Made by a program: the position numbers and the translations under genes. DNA of 56,009 bases from Leifsonia xyli (lineage in GTDB: Bacteria; Actinomycetota; Actinomycetes; Actinomycetales; Microbacteriaceae), in the NCBI GenBank assembly GCA_003243275.1, contig QFQR01000010.1:1-56009 (forward strand), in the 5' to 3' direction. The notes below the pieces were generated by a model, which did no database searches, had not been told where the DNA came from, and saw only the letters and a list, made by a program, of their open reading frames with translations. Positions 1 through 8,367 of this stretch are shown in pieces (position 1 is the stretch's first letter; every line of letters begins with the position of its first letter).

Positions 1-1
1 T

Positions 2-1726
2 GAACTGAAAATCAATGATTTCATTGCCGTACCGTCTGGTGGTGTTACTTATACGATGGTTGTTAAAGCCATTGCAAGCGACACAGCTCTAACGATTACC
101 CGCCCGTTTAGCGGACCCAACGTAACAGGGGTAAACTGGGCAGCTATCCCGGCAGGTACGATGGTAGGCGTTACTGCAAAGATTGCAGATGATACAGCGT
201 ATACGATGCGTATGTACGTCAATGAAGCTAACAACTGGATGTCGCTTCTGACTATTGATGGTGAAGTTACTGTCTACGCTCCAGACGGTTCTTCCTATAC
301 TGGCCCTAGCTGGTTGAAGTTGTCGCATATTATGGGCACTCTTGACATACCTGCTTTGACCACAATTGCAGCTCAGATTCATGCTGACGCTGTTCAGGTT
401 GCAGCAGATACGCAAACAACTGCCGCCAACACTGCTACCGCCACTCAAGCGGCTCAAACGGCCACAACAGCAGCACAATCAGCATCTCAAGATGCTCAAA
501 CTGCTACCACTAAAGCAGGTGAAGCTTCTGCCTCTGCTATTACTGCCAAAAATGAAGCAGACCGAGCAGCTACAGCTAACCCTGATAACCAGCTGAAAAA
601 GGCTGAAAATCTTAACGATCTTGCTGATAAAAGTACTGCTAGAAAAAATATAAACGTACAAGGTGTTAAGTGTGTTACCAGTACAACACCGGGGGACTTC
701 AACGCGCTTTCTTCACCTGATGATAAACTGAATTTACTTATTGCGAATAATGGTACTTGGGGGGTTCAATCTACAACGGGAGACATTAAACCTCTGCTCA
801 CCGAACGTGGAGGTACAGGGGCAACGAATGCAGCAGGTGCAAGGGCTAATTTAGGTGCATTGTACAAAGGTGGTGATACCGCAACAAACCAAATGGAAAC
901 TAAGTTATCACTCGCTACTAATCCCGGCGGGTCAATTCTTGGTCATTCTTGGCGCTCAACTATTGAGGCCGCTTACGTAGGAACCTCGACCGCAGATTTT
1001 TTTGTGAACCATACCGTCGGAGGCGTTACATACGCATGTATCAAACCAACGCGCATAGACGGTACTAACTGGGAGTTTCATTTTAGCGATTTTGGCGAAA
1101 TTTCTAATATTAGCGGCTTAGTTGTCAACCGTAACACCGGAACCACGGGGGAAGCATCTGGCAATCTTTCGCTAAGCTACGGGGCTAGTATGGTCTCACA
1201 ATATGCCACCCGTATGGATTTTGCGGATACATCCGCGCGAGCGGTTTTAAATATCTATGACAATACTCGATTAGTTACCGTTGCCCCTACCGCCGGGGTT
1301 ATTTGTAAAAAGGGCTATAACGGAGAGGTACAGCCAAATAGCTATTCATTCTCATGGGAAAACCTAGGGGTTGATGTTTATATCGATTCTAATCGTATGG
1401 GGCGCTTAACTCTAGACCCAACCAGTGATATTGATTACAAGGAAGATATTCAAGACTGGGACGGTGAAAGCGCGCTTGATAACATCGACGCAATGGAGTT
1501 GGTAACGTTCAAATTCAAAGCAGATGAAAAACAGCGTACACGGCGCGGCGTTATTGCGCAACAGATTGAGACTATCGATCCTGAATACGTTCATCACAGC
1601 AGAGACCAGAATGATAAGCCGATTCTTTCGCTCGACACTAACGTATTATTGCTCGATGCACTGGCAGCGATTAAGGTTTTAAGCTCGCGTGTTAAAGAGT
1701 TAGAAGCGAAATTAGAGTCAAAATAA
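2..1726 (+). CDS. tail fibre/tailspike with C-terminal S74 chaperone (5' partial)
   Basis: The reading frame is open to the left edge, so the start lies outside the window. A long Ala/Thr/Gln-rich segment (about 370-590) looks like a trimeric coiled region and is followed by the fibre-typical NLNDLADKSTARKNI stretch. The last 100 residues match the peptidase S74 intramolecular chaperone, which trimerises fibres and cuts itself off. The Ser-Lys pair with five-residue spacing is visible as SDIDYK, Ser codon at 1424-1426, so cleavage is expected just before that Ser. The C-terminus is a Leu/Glu-rich coiled coil. The middle region, presumably receptor binding, is not recognisable. It is the last rightward gene before the convergent terminator. 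Confidence 0.9.
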   Translation, partial: ELKINDFIAVPSGGVTYTMVVKAIASDTALTITRPFSGPNVTGVNWAAIPAGTMVGVTAKIADDTAYTMRMYVNEANNWMSLLTIDGEVTVYAPDGSSYTGPSWLKLSHIMGTLDIPALTTIAAQIHADAVQVAADTQTTAANTATATQAAQTATTAAQSASQDAQTATTKAGEASASAITAKNEADRAATANPDNQLKKAENLNDLADKSTARKNINVQGVKCVTSTTPGDFNALSSPDDKLNLLIANNGTWGVQSTTGDIKPLLTERGGTGATNAAGARANLGALYKGGDTATNQMETKLSLATNPGGSILGHSWRSTIEAAYVGTSTADFFVNHTVGGVTYACIKPTRIDGTNWEFHFSDFGEISNISGLVVNRNTGTTGEASGNLSLSYGASMVSQYATRMDFADTSARAVLNIYDNTRLVTVAPTAGVICKKGYNGEVQPNSYSFSWENLGVDVYIDSNRMGRLTLDPTSDIDYKEDIQDWDGESALDNIDAMELVTFKFKADEKQRTRRGVIAQQIETIDPEYVHHSRDQNDKPILSLDTNVLLLDALAAIKVLSSRVKELEAKLESK

Positions 1727-1786
1727 TACAATAGACTGATATGAACTTCTAAGTAACAAATAGCCCCTTTAGCTAACAAATAAGAA

Positions 1787-1812
1787 AAGGCCCGAAAGGG
1801 CCTTACTTTTTA
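1787..1812. terminator. bidirectional Rho-independent terminator
   Basis: Perfect 7-bp stem AAGGCCC/GGGCCTT with a GAAA tetraloop. A T-rich run follows on the plus strand and an A-rich run precedes it, so it can stop both arms. It sits exactly where the rightward fibre gene and the leftward arm converge. Confidence 0.88.
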
Positions 1813-2135
1813 CCTATCCACATATAGAAATCATTAACGTCCGGATCGTTGTCGAAATCATTACATCTTTCCTGACTCGTAAAGTCAAAGGATGTAATGA
1901 TCGAGCAGCTAACTTCGGAGCGTCCTATAACCCGGGCAAACTTCATCATTTGCACCACACCTTTTATGCACTCCTCTGCTTGTAAGTTAGCATTGCCAAC
2001 GCATATATTGCTAAGCATAGGCGACAGGTTTCCAACGTGAGCGGGCGGTTTCTGTGTAGGTGTTGCTCCCACGTATTCAACTGATATCAACAGACCGAAA
2101 ACAATTGCAGCCAACGTATTTAAGATGTGTTTCAT
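1803..2135 (-). CDS. small secreted protein, unknown function
   Basis: 110 residues. The N-terminus has a Lys, a hydrophobic stretch (about 5-22) and a small-residue site near VGA, which reads as a signal peptide. The mature part has four cysteines that could form disulfides in the periplasm. I do not recognise a family. It is the last gene of the leftward arm; its SD (GGGGGA) overlaps the stop of the upstream gene, so it is probably translationally coupled. A role in superinfection exclusion or lysis timing would be a guess. Confidence 0.75.
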   Translation of the reverse strand: MKHILNTLAAIVFGLLISVEYVGATPTQKPPAHVGNLSPMLSNICVGNANLQAEECIKGVVQMMKFARVIGRSEVSCSIITSFDFTSQERCNDFDNDPDVNDFYMWIGKK

Positions 2136-2333
2136 TTATCCCCCGTAAAGCTTGTTATGTAAACGATAATATTGAACTTCTTTTGCCAAGCGGGTAATAA
2201 GTTCTTCAGTCTCGTATTTCTCTGGAGGAGGTCCTCCTGCTGCCAGTAAACTAATTACAGACCCGTCAAGATTATCTAGTTCGAATTGACACTTATTTAA
2301 ACGCTTGATAAGGTATTCGCGAGAGTGGCTCAT
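2136..2333 (-). CDS. hypothetical protein, 65 aa
   Basis: Mostly helical, charged protein with a Gly-Pro-rich turn (GGPPPEKYETEE) between two helices. The start overlaps the upstream stop as ATGA, and GGAG lies a few bases before the ATG. No recognised domain. It belongs to a tight run of four small genes at the end of the leftward arm. Confidence 0.7.
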   Translation of the reverse strand: MSHSREYLIKRLNKCQFELDNLDGSVISLLAAGGPPPEKYETEELITRLAKEVQYYRLHNKLYGG

Positions 2334-2515
2334 ACATACTCCGGTTTAGGTGGTACATCGGGAAGTCTACCAAATTTGCCGTGATGCCCCGGGCACTTTA
2401 GCACATATCCAACACCTTGCGATTCTACTACGTTACCTGATACATACTTTTCGCGACGTTGTGATTCTTTATTGTCGTACCATCCATCTTTAACCCAAGG
2501 CTTACGGCTGCTCAT
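2330..2515 (-). CDS. hypothetical protein, 61 aa
   Basis: Basic N-terminal half (MSSRKPWVKDGW) and a Gly/Pro-rich C-terminus. A CPGHHG motif could bind metal but is too small to assign. It overlaps both neighbours by 4 bases, typical of coupled phage genes. Confidence 0.65.
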   Translation of the reverse strand: MSSRKPWVKDGWYDNKESQRREKYVSGNVVESQGVGYVLKCPGHHGKFGRLPDVPPKPEYV

Positions 2516-2766
2516 AAACCTAACTCCGTTCTGACAGTTTCCATAATTTCTTCCAATTCTTCCATAAACTGGCCGCAGAAGTGTTTGGTGCGGAACATAC
2601 CCAAACGATGACAGTTACGTTGTGGTAACGTAGGGTGATTATACCAAATGTTCAATTCAGTATTCTGTTGCTCCATGCAAGGCTGCTGCCCTTCCAGAAT
2701 TAAAATACGGATGATGCGACGAAACTCTTTTTTACTAATGTAGGGATTGTAATTTCTAAGTATCAT
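2512..2766 (-). CDS. hypothetical protein, 84 aa
   Basis: Basic N-terminal helix region (SKKEFRRIIRILI) and an acidic C-terminal helix (MEELEEIMETV). AGGAG precedes the start. No family recognised. It is first in the four-gene cluster and lies just downstream of a candidate leftward promoter. Confidence 0.72.
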   Translation of the reverse strand: MILRNYNPYISKKEFRRIIRILILEGQQPCMEQQNTELNIWYNHPTLPQRNCHRLGMFRTKHFCGQFMEELEEIMETVRTELGL

Positions 2767-2793
2767 TTTTACTTCTCCTCTGTCGATGTAAGT

Positions 2794-2823
2794 AGTATCC
2801 TCCCTGACACTACTTCAAGTCAA
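2794..2823 (-). promoter_or_regulatory. candidate leftward promoter with overlapping inverted repeat
   Basis: On the minus strand, TTGACT (2818-2823), an 18-base spacer and GATACT (2794-2799). A 7-bp inverted repeat AAGTAGT/ACTACTT (2790-2796 and 2809-2815) overlaps the -10 and spacer and could be an operator or an RNA hairpin. It would serve the 84-aa gene and those after it. Confidence 0.45.
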
Positions 2824-2928
2824 CTAATACTTAGGTAAGTTTTGCCTCAATGCTTCGATGTACATAGAAACAAAGATGCTGACAATAGTCCGTTGAAAGC
2901 GAACTTGACCAATTTTACCGACATTCAT
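2824..2928 (-). CDS. small ORF, 34 aa, downstream of DNA polymerase
   Basis: Found by hand. The ATG overlaps the polymerase stop as TAATG, with GGGG eight bases upstream. The product is basic with a hydrophobic middle (TIVSIFVSMYI) and could be a short membrane peptide. Short length is the main doubt; the coupled start favours a real gene. Confidence 0.5.
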   Translation of the reverse strand: MNVGKIGQVRFQRTIVSIFVSMYIEALRQNLPKY

Positions 2929-4895
2929 TATTGATACCCCATCATTTCAAGATATTTGTTAGCTTTGGCAATGTATGTTTCATGATTTAAGTCTTCAGGG
3001 AACGTGTCAGGTAACTGCATCATTGGAACACCACCCGCGGAGTTGGTTACCTTATTACCTGAAGCAGCATAAACCATTTCAGGATAATCCTCAGGGCCGT
3101 AGTACCAGCGAACAACTTTCCCTAAATAGTCACCATTACACACAGCGCCTCCTTTAACGTTACGCACAACCGCGAACTTCCGAATGTCCTTACACTCAGT
3201 GATTGTTTGCTCCACTGGTATGTTATCCTTCAGCTTAGCTCGTACAGCTTCAACGATGATTTCACCTGTAGGGTTCTTGGACAAACCTGAGTCGGCGAAC
3301 CATCCTTTACACTTGAGTTTGCCTTCGTCAGTGATAGCAACGTAGTTGTTAACGTTAGCTGCAAACAAAGCTTGATAGAAGTTGGACTCCATTTCAAAGC
3401 CTGTTTGTTTCTCCCACCACTTGATGATATTTTCAACCAGTTGCTCCTGTTCGTCTGCATAGTCAACGACAATACCATCGGTGTTAGCAGAGATTACAGG
3501 AATACCCATCAACTCAAATGCTTCTATTAACATAAGCAGAGAAAGCTGACCTGTGATTGTTACCTGGATTAACAGTTGCGGCGCATACAATACCGACCAC
3601 ATTGAACCCAGCTTACCAAACGAACCGTTGATTACAATCTTCAGCGTTTGAGCTGTTTTCTTGTCACCAGTATGCTTCGCGCGTACACGTCTATCAACAA
3701 TCTTTTTGTATACCCGAAGGAAAGCTTCGCCAAGGTGTTCAGGGAAAAGCTTCTGCCCTAGGATAACGCTCGGATAGTAGGACGTAACGTCGATGTCGCG
3801 CTTCTTACGCCCTTTAACGAATCGGTGACAAGCCTTTTCCTCTGTTGAGTGTAGACCACCGATACCCATCTGGTATTCAGCGTTACCGATCTTGATACGC
3901 AAGTTTTTCAACTGCCAAGGCAGTTCAACAGATCCTTTCTCACTAATGACAAAGTCACATTTATTGACTAGATCTACCACGCTACGCATTAGCGGAGTTT
4001 GATAGACCAAGAATCCTGGCATGTTGTATTTGTAACGTCTACCAGGTTCTACTTGAGCTCTAGGCAAACGGCGCACTTTCTTAATGCGACAGATTTCATG
4101 ACGGATAACATCCTCCGCAATCTGTGCATCAGAACGTGAACGCAAATCCACCCCGTATTCGCTTGACATGATTTCACGCAAATGCAAATCGTCTTGAAGC
4201 GCTAAGTACAACGATTCAGTAGCATCCAGGTCGTTAATACAGTAATGACGTACGATAAGCATATGATCATAAGTAAGCATCATGTTCGGCGGGAACGGCA
4301 GATCTTGCAAGCGCGGACGATGTAAGCGCCCCGCGCGTTGTTTCAAAGAACCGCCCGCCGGAGCTACTTCCATGACATCAATGTGGTTAAGCTTCAGACG
4401 TTCAAGTCCTGCTGCTTTTAAGATGTCAGAAGGTCTCCAGTCCTCTGTAATGATACGATCGGTTGCTTCTTTTAATTGAGCGTTAGAAGCACCAGAAAGA
4501 GCTAAAGTAAGAATTGGTTCGTCATACCCCAGACCGTTATAACTGACTATCAAGAAGTTATGTGCTACCCAGTTAAGCCATTCAACATTGAGCTCGCAAC
4601 CTAAATATTTCTCGAAGTAGATAACTTTCTTTGTTATTACGTTGCGGAAAGCAATCAAGAAATAGTTAGGATAACATTCGATATCGAATACGTGGGCTTC
4701 ACCTCGCTCTTTTGCAGCCATAAGCTCGTCAAGCGTATACATGTTAATGACTGCCCGGCGAGCCTCTTCAATACCGGGCAAATAGTCAAAACGTTCCCAT
4801 GTGCGTTCCGGAGGTGTGCGCTTAATCTTTTCCTTTTTAACTCTTGGCGGAGGTGGTAAGTCCTGCCAGAAAAAACCAATAGCATCTGTTCTCAT
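2928..4895 (-). CDS. family B DNA polymerase with 3'-5' exonuclease
   Basis: 655 residues. Exonuclease motifs: FDIE (D71), YNGLGYD (119-125) and YCINDLDAT (218-226). Polymerase motif A is DVTSYYPS (369-376), motif B KIVINGSFG (419-427) and motif C NTDG (471-474), followed by KLKCKGW (526-532). Motif C has Asn where most family B enzymes have the first Asp of DTDS. The second Asp, the main metal ligand, is kept, so activity is expected. It should be the replicative enzyme. It lies one base after a sliding-clamp-like gene, suggesting the two proteins act together. Confidence 0.95.
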   Translation of the reverse strand: MRTDAIGFFWQDLPPPPRVKKEKIKRTPPERTWERFDYLPGIEEARRAVINMYTLDELMAAKERGEAHVFDIECYPNYFLIAFRNVITKKVIYFEKYLGCELNVEWLNWVAHNFLIVSYNGLGYDEPILTLALSGASNAQLKEATDRIITEDWRPSDILKAAGLERLKLNHIDVMEVAPAGGSLKQRAGRLHRPRLQDLPFPPNMMLTYDHMLIVRHYCINDLDATESLYLALQDDLHLREIMSSEYGVDLRSRSDAQIAEDVIRHEICRIKKVRRLPRAQVEPGRRYKYNMPGFLVYQTPLMRSVVDLVNKCDFVISEKGSVELPWQLKNLRIKIGNAEYQMGIGGLHSTEEKACHRFVKGRKKRDIDVTSYYPSVILGQKLFPEHLGEAFLRVYKKIVDRRVRAKHTGDKKTAQTLKIVINGSFGKLGSMWSVLYAPQLLIQVTITGQLSLLMLIEAFELMGIPVISANTDGIVVDYADEQEQLVENIIKWWEKQTGFEMESNFYQALFAANVNNYVAITDEGKLKCKGWFADSGLSKNPTGEIIVEAVRAKLKDNIPVEQTITECKDIRKFAVVRNVKGGAVCNGDYLGKVVRWYYGPEDYPEMVYAASGNKVTNSAGGVPMMQLPDTFPEDLNHETYIAKANKYLEMMGYQ

Positions 4896-4896
4896 A

Positions 4897-5853
4897 TTAC
4901 GGTCTCTGTCCTATCAAAACACCGCGGAAGTTTTTACCAAAGAAAGTGCAAGGGTTAGGATACAAGCTCAAATCTGCGGTATCCACATTATCCTTTAACA
5001 GCATCAAGATATCGAGAACATAAATACCGTGTACTGAGTCTGACTGCATAGCATACGATGCCCCTTCTGCTTCATCCGCATGAGTACGAACTACACCACC
5101 TTCAATATAAACACGCCCGCTTTTCTCCGTGAACGGCTTGATTTTAGTTAGTGCGTCGAACAGAGAAGGATCGATAGGCTGTGGCTTGCTTTCGACGTTC
5201 AATATGTTGTCAATATGCAAAGGCCATTGGTTCTCCATTAGAACGCTACGCATCCAGCAACCTGACTCATAATGAAAAGTGATAGATTTCTCGCTTACTT
5301 GCGCTCTGACTGGGATCTCTTTAATTTTAACCAGTGACTCACAAGCTTCAGCAGACAATACAACATCAAGAGGAAATGGGCTGCCGAACCAATACTGAGC
5401 AATACAGACGTTATTGGTTGCGTAGGCAGACCCTCCTTTAACCAGTACAGACATGCTAAATCGACGAGAAGCATCAGAGCCGATAAAAGGACTAACAGCT
5501 TTAAGAGCTGTGACAAGTTCTTCTCCGTTAATATCATAAAATTCTCCTTCTGGGTCTACGTGGGCGGCGATCTTATCGGTACAAGGTATGTTCGCTTTAA
5601 ATGCCCCGGATTTGATATTCAGTTTCCCGTTAGCTAGCAGGGTAAGCTGTGTTGCTTCCTCGCAGTTTGCTATCGCCTTTACCATAGGTATCGCTTCCGG
5701 AGCACACTCCAGCTGTAAGTGGATGGGTGCAGCCATTGCGATGATGCCGTTAGTTGCGCGGACCATTCCATCCTTAATCAAAAAGTGAGTAGTTCCTTCC
5801 ACAAACGCACGCTTTCCCACGGCAGCAGATGCGAATTTAAGAGCTTCAAGCAT
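4897..5853 (-). CDS. DnaN-like sliding clamp (beta clamp)
   Basis: 318 residues. The opening LEALKFASAAVG, repeated beta-strand blocks and closing RGVLIGQRP resemble bacterial DNA polymerase III beta subunits (DnaN usually about 366 aa). The short length may mean trimmed domains. A ring around DNA would tether the adjacent family B polymerase. The ATG at 5853 was chosen over an in-frame GTG at 5868 because GAGG lies eight bases before the ATG. The start overlaps the NADAR gene end by 8 bases. The assignment rests on sequence resemblance only. Confidence 0.72.
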   Translation of the reverse strand: MLEALKFASAAVGKRAFVEGTTHFLIKDGMVRATNGIIAMAAPIHLQLECAPEAIPMVKAIANCEEATQLTLLANGKLNIKSGAFKANIPCTDKIAAHVDPEGEFYDINGEELVTALKAVSPFIGSDASRRFSMSVLVKGGSAYATNNVCIAQYWFGSPFPLDVVLSAEACESLVKIKEIPVRAQVSEKSITFHYESGCWMRSVLMENQWPLHIDNILNVESKPQPIDPSLFDALTKIKPFTEKSGRVYIEGGVVRTHADEAEGASYAMQSDSVHGIYVLDILMLLKDNVDTADLSLYPNPCTFFGKNFRGVLIGQRP

Positions 5854-6265
5854 CGCGTAATTCCTCACGTATAAGCATAAGTAACCGACCTAACATATTC
5901 TTTCCGTTATCTCCGACCTTACCCCAATAAACGTCACCCCAATGATTACCTTCAACTAACTCTTGATCCCCCGTTGCCAATAGCAAAGACTTGAGCTCTG
6001 GTATTTCAAACTTTCTCTTTAGTAGGTCGTACATAACAGAGACTTTGATTTTATCCCAATCTTCCCGCATTGGGCGCTTGCGAGCTGTACGCTTCGCTAG
6101 TCCTGGGCTAGGGCAGAGCAGAACATCCAGCATGTCTTGACTCTTAGTCATTTTCCACGCCTGGAAGGCATGTTCAACAGTCTGGGCCGTTAACCCGTTC
6201 CAACGAAAAGGAGAAGGGTGAAAGTTACTAAGGAAAGCATTCTCATCTTTGAACGAATTAATCAT
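5846..6265 (-). CDS. NADAR/YbiA-like protein
   Basis: 139 residues from the ATG at 6265. The family pattern is clear: FLSNFHPSPF near the start, TVEHAFQAWK with the conserved Glu, then KRPMREDW, LLLATGDQELVEG, VYWGKVG and GKNMLGRLLM to the end. NADAR proteins include YbiA-type N-glycosidases and enzymes that remove ADP-ribose from guanine in nucleic acid. In this phage it is encoded two genes after dpdA, so a role on guanine (repair, or defence against host guanine ADP-ribosylation) is an attractive inference. It overlaps the 60-aa gene upstream and the clamp downstream by 8 bases each. Confidence 0.88.
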   Translation of the reverse strand: MINSFKDENAFLSNFHPSPFRWNGLTAQTVEHAFQAWKMTKSQDMLDVLLCPSPGLAKRTARKRPMREDWDKIKVSVMYDLLKRKFEIPELKSLLLATGDQELVEGNHWGDVYWGKVGDNGKNMLGRLLMLIREELRDA

Positions 6266-6440
6266 CTTCCAAAACCTCAGGCCATTCGCAGTATTGAAGG
6301 ACAATAGACTCAAGTGGGTCATGAAAGTCTACTTTGTGAACTACAAACACACGAGCAGGTAAACGATCCACGGCTGCTAGTATATCTTCAATATACCATT
6401 CGATGAAGTGTCTACCTAACATATTTCGTTGGCGAGCCAT
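6258..6440 (-). CDS. hypothetical protein, 60 aa, between dpdA and NADAR gene
   Basis: Compact protein (FIEWYIEDILAAVDRL, then FVVHKVDFHDP). AGGAG lies eight bases before the ATG, and that ATG shares one base with the dpdA stop. No recognised family. Its position links dpdA and the NADAR gene in one transcript. Confidence 0.7.
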   Translation of the reverse strand: MARQRNMLGRHFIEWYIEDILAAVDRLPARVFVVHKVDFHDPLESIVLQYCEWPEVLEDD

Positions 6441-7363
6441 TAGAATAACTCCTGTACCTTTGGTTCAAAGATTCGAGAATGCTTATCCAGGTTGATTCGG
6501 TCTGCTATTGTACGATAGGACCACATATTGAAGGTAGCGCGAGTTTCATATATTGTGGTTAAGCGCTCTAAATCAAACCCGCTTTCAGCAATAATACCTT
6601 CAATGTAGGCACGTTCAAGGGGATTGAGCGTGAGAACGTGTCTTCCTGCTTCGTGTATGGTGCCAGCTTTCTCTGAAACTCGATATGGTACTCCGTTTGG
6701 GATGAACATAGATCCATAAGCTCCGAATTGAATCCAGGATGAAGAATCGACGGAGTACCACGGGTATCGTTCCATGACTCGGATTGACGTAATTCCAAAA
6801 GCATGGAATTTAGCGCGTGGACGACCTGATCCGTCGATAATATATCGCTCCCAGATTCTGTCGAGCCAAACAATGAGCTGTTCGACTGTTTTCCCAACCA
6901 TTCCTCCGAGTGTGATATAGGGGTATTTGGAGAGATAGTATTCCAGATATCGTTCATCTTCTCCGAAGTGGAAACATGGGAGGGGTGTGACTCCGCGAGC
7001 CTCCATTTCATTTTGGTTGCGCCACGTCTGAAGTGGGTCGCCAATTCCATCGAGGACGGATGCCATAACGACTCCATCATCTTTACGGATGATATCTTCG
7101 TTTTCTTGAATGTATCGGCAATATTTAGGCAGGTCAATCGTAACTCCGCTGGACCAAGCAGAGAAAGCTCCGGAGTCAAGGAACACCTGGGCGCCATCAG
7201 CTCGCATTTCATCGACATATTTTTGTCTATTAACATAGTGATAACTCTCGAGTATATTATCAAGAGAATCGACAACAGATGCTTCTCTTTGATTAAGTTT
7301 AGGATAAGTACTCTGACCTTTTCTAAAACCGTTAGTGTACACTGCCGCCATAAATAAGTTCAT
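6440..7363 (-). CDS. dpdA: DNA 7-deazaguanine transglycosylase DpdA
   Basis: 307 residues, in the range of phage DpdA proteins, which are relatives of tRNA-guanine transglycosylase. Visible features are FLDSGAFSAW (Asp63), PLPCFHFGED (about 128-136), LGGMVG (152-157), HAFGITS (187-193) and VDSSSW (Asp206). The enzyme swaps guanine in DNA for a preQ0-type base; Asp63 and Asp206 are candidate catalytic acids. It closes the biosynthetic series in this arm (queE, queC, queD and folE upstream). GGAGC precedes the ATG, and the start overlaps the GIY-YIG gene stop by 4 bases. Confidence 0.92.
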   Translation of the reverse strand: MNLFMAAVYTNGFRKGQSTYPKLNQREASVVDSLDNILESYHYVNRQKYVDEMRADGAQVFLDSGAFSAWSSGVTIDLPKYCRYIQENEDIIRKDDGVVMASVLDGIGDPLQTWRNQNEMEARGVTPLPCFHFGEDERYLEYYLSKYPYITLGGMVGKTVEQLIVWLDRIWERYIIDGSGRPRAKFHAFGITSIRVMERYPWYSVDSSSWIQFGAYGSMFIPNGVPYRVSEKAGTIHEAGRHVLTLNPLERAYIEGIIAESGFDLERLTTIYETRATFNMWSYRTIADRINLDKHSRIFEPKVQELF

Positions 7364-8079
7364 ACATACAGCTCCTTAACTTGTTTAAACTCTTTAGGGC
7401 AACTTCTTTGTCTGAAATCAGTTATTGTTCTTTTAACCACAATATCGTTTAGTTTAACATTATACAATCTGTGCGTAGATGTTTCCGATTGCCTTTTAAC
7501 TTCTCCTTCGTAAATAATAGAAACTAAATCTGCCCACCATAATCCTTTTATGTATTCGCGGGCTTTCTTTATTTGTTTTTCTATTTGCCAATTAAGAGCT
7601 TCTGATTGTAGTTTTTTCGTAGACTCTTTAACAATTTTACCTTTTTGTGATTTTGAAATCTTATGTTTCGTTTCTTGTGTATGAACTAAACCTTTTGCAA
7701 ACGTGTTGCCTTTGTGTTTACCTTTCATATGCAGACTAACAGATCGCTTCCCTTCTTCGCTCATCTTGTGACCAGAACTACCAAAACCACCTTCACAAGT
7801 ATTATAAAGAATACCTGTTTTTAAATCTTTTCTACCATATTTCAAGATTAAATCAGCTTCTAGTTTTAAAGCTTCCTCTTCTAGCATATTAAGCTGAACA
7901 TATTCTAAAGATGGTTTTAAACCTTCCCTTAAAAGTTTACGAAGTTTCTTTCCCCAAAAAGTTTTAGATTTAGCAACATTTGCAGGTTCTAAATGTTGCT
8001 TAGCTCTAGACCTTTGCCCTTTGCCAACGTACAAAGGAACGCCGTTTAACGTATACATATACACATAAAAGTAATTCAT
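7360..8079 (-). CDS. GIY-YIG homing endonuclease with NUMOD3 repeats
   Basis: 239 residues. The N-terminal nuclease domain (about 3-85) has the two signature strands as YVYMYT and LYVGKG. It is followed by NUMOD3-type DNA-binding motifs (HKMSEEGKRSVSLHMKGK and HKISKSQKGK, about 102-145) and a basic C-terminal region. This is the arrangement of free-standing homing endonucleases in T4-like phages. Its coding is visibly more A/T and Lys-rich than its neighbours, consistent with separate origin. ATGA overlaps at both ends place it inside the modification operon without disturbing translation of dpdA. Confidence 0.9.
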   Translation of the reverse strand: MNYFYVYMYTLNGVPLYVGKGQRSRAKQHLEPANVAKSKTFWGKKLRKLLREGLKPSLEYVQLNMLEEEALKLEADLILKYGRKDLKTGILYNTCEGGFGSSGHKMSEEGKRSVSLHMKGKHKGNTFAKGLVHTQETKHKISKSQKGKIVKESTKKLQSEALNWQIEKQIKKAREYIKGLWWADLVSIIYEGEVKRQSETSTHRLYNVKLNDIVVKRTITDFRQRSCPKEFKQVKELYV

Positions 8080-8309
8080 TGTGCCACCAATTCAAACCAT
8101 TGGTTAATACGCTTTTCGAGGTTTTCTTTTGCGCCGTCTAAGCTAGAAAAAGAGTTAGTACCCTTAGGTAAGCTAGGCAGCAACACCTTGCCATCAAACT
8201 TACTTCCATCATGTAACGGGGTTACTACAGCCACTTTGATTTGATTTACATAAGCGAACACCGCATCACGATATTTATATTTTCCACCACGCCATTCGAT
8301 TTGTTTCAT
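8076..8309 (-). CDS. hypothetical protein, 77 aa
   Basis: Starts MKQIEWRGGKYKY; beta-rich first half and a helical end (AKENLEKRINQWFELV). The start at 8309 has GGAGG seven bases upstream and lies just after a terminator. It overlaps the GIY-YIG gene by 4 bases. No family recognised. Confidence 0.7.
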   Translation of the reverse strand: MKQIEWRGGKYKYRDAVFAYVNQIKVAVVTPLHDGSKFDGKVLLPSLPKGTNSFSSLDGAKENLEKRINQWFELVAQ

Positions 8310-8321
8310 ATTACCTCCAAT

Positions 8322-8346
8322 AAAAAAAAGGCCCATTCCTGAGCCT
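8322..8346 (-). terminator. leftward terminator after folE
   Basis: In minus-strand RNA the stem AGGCUC/GGGCCU (six pairs, one G-U) closes a six-base loop and runs into eight U. It follows the folE stop and precedes the SD of the 77-aa gene, so transcription into dpdA would be reduced or need read-through. Confidence 0.75.
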
Positions 8347-8367
8347 AATTATATACTACCTTTTTAC

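Noticed and set aside
6568..7275. 235-codon frame within dpdA on the same strand
   Set aside because: It is an alternative frame of dpdA; the dpdA frame has all family motifs.
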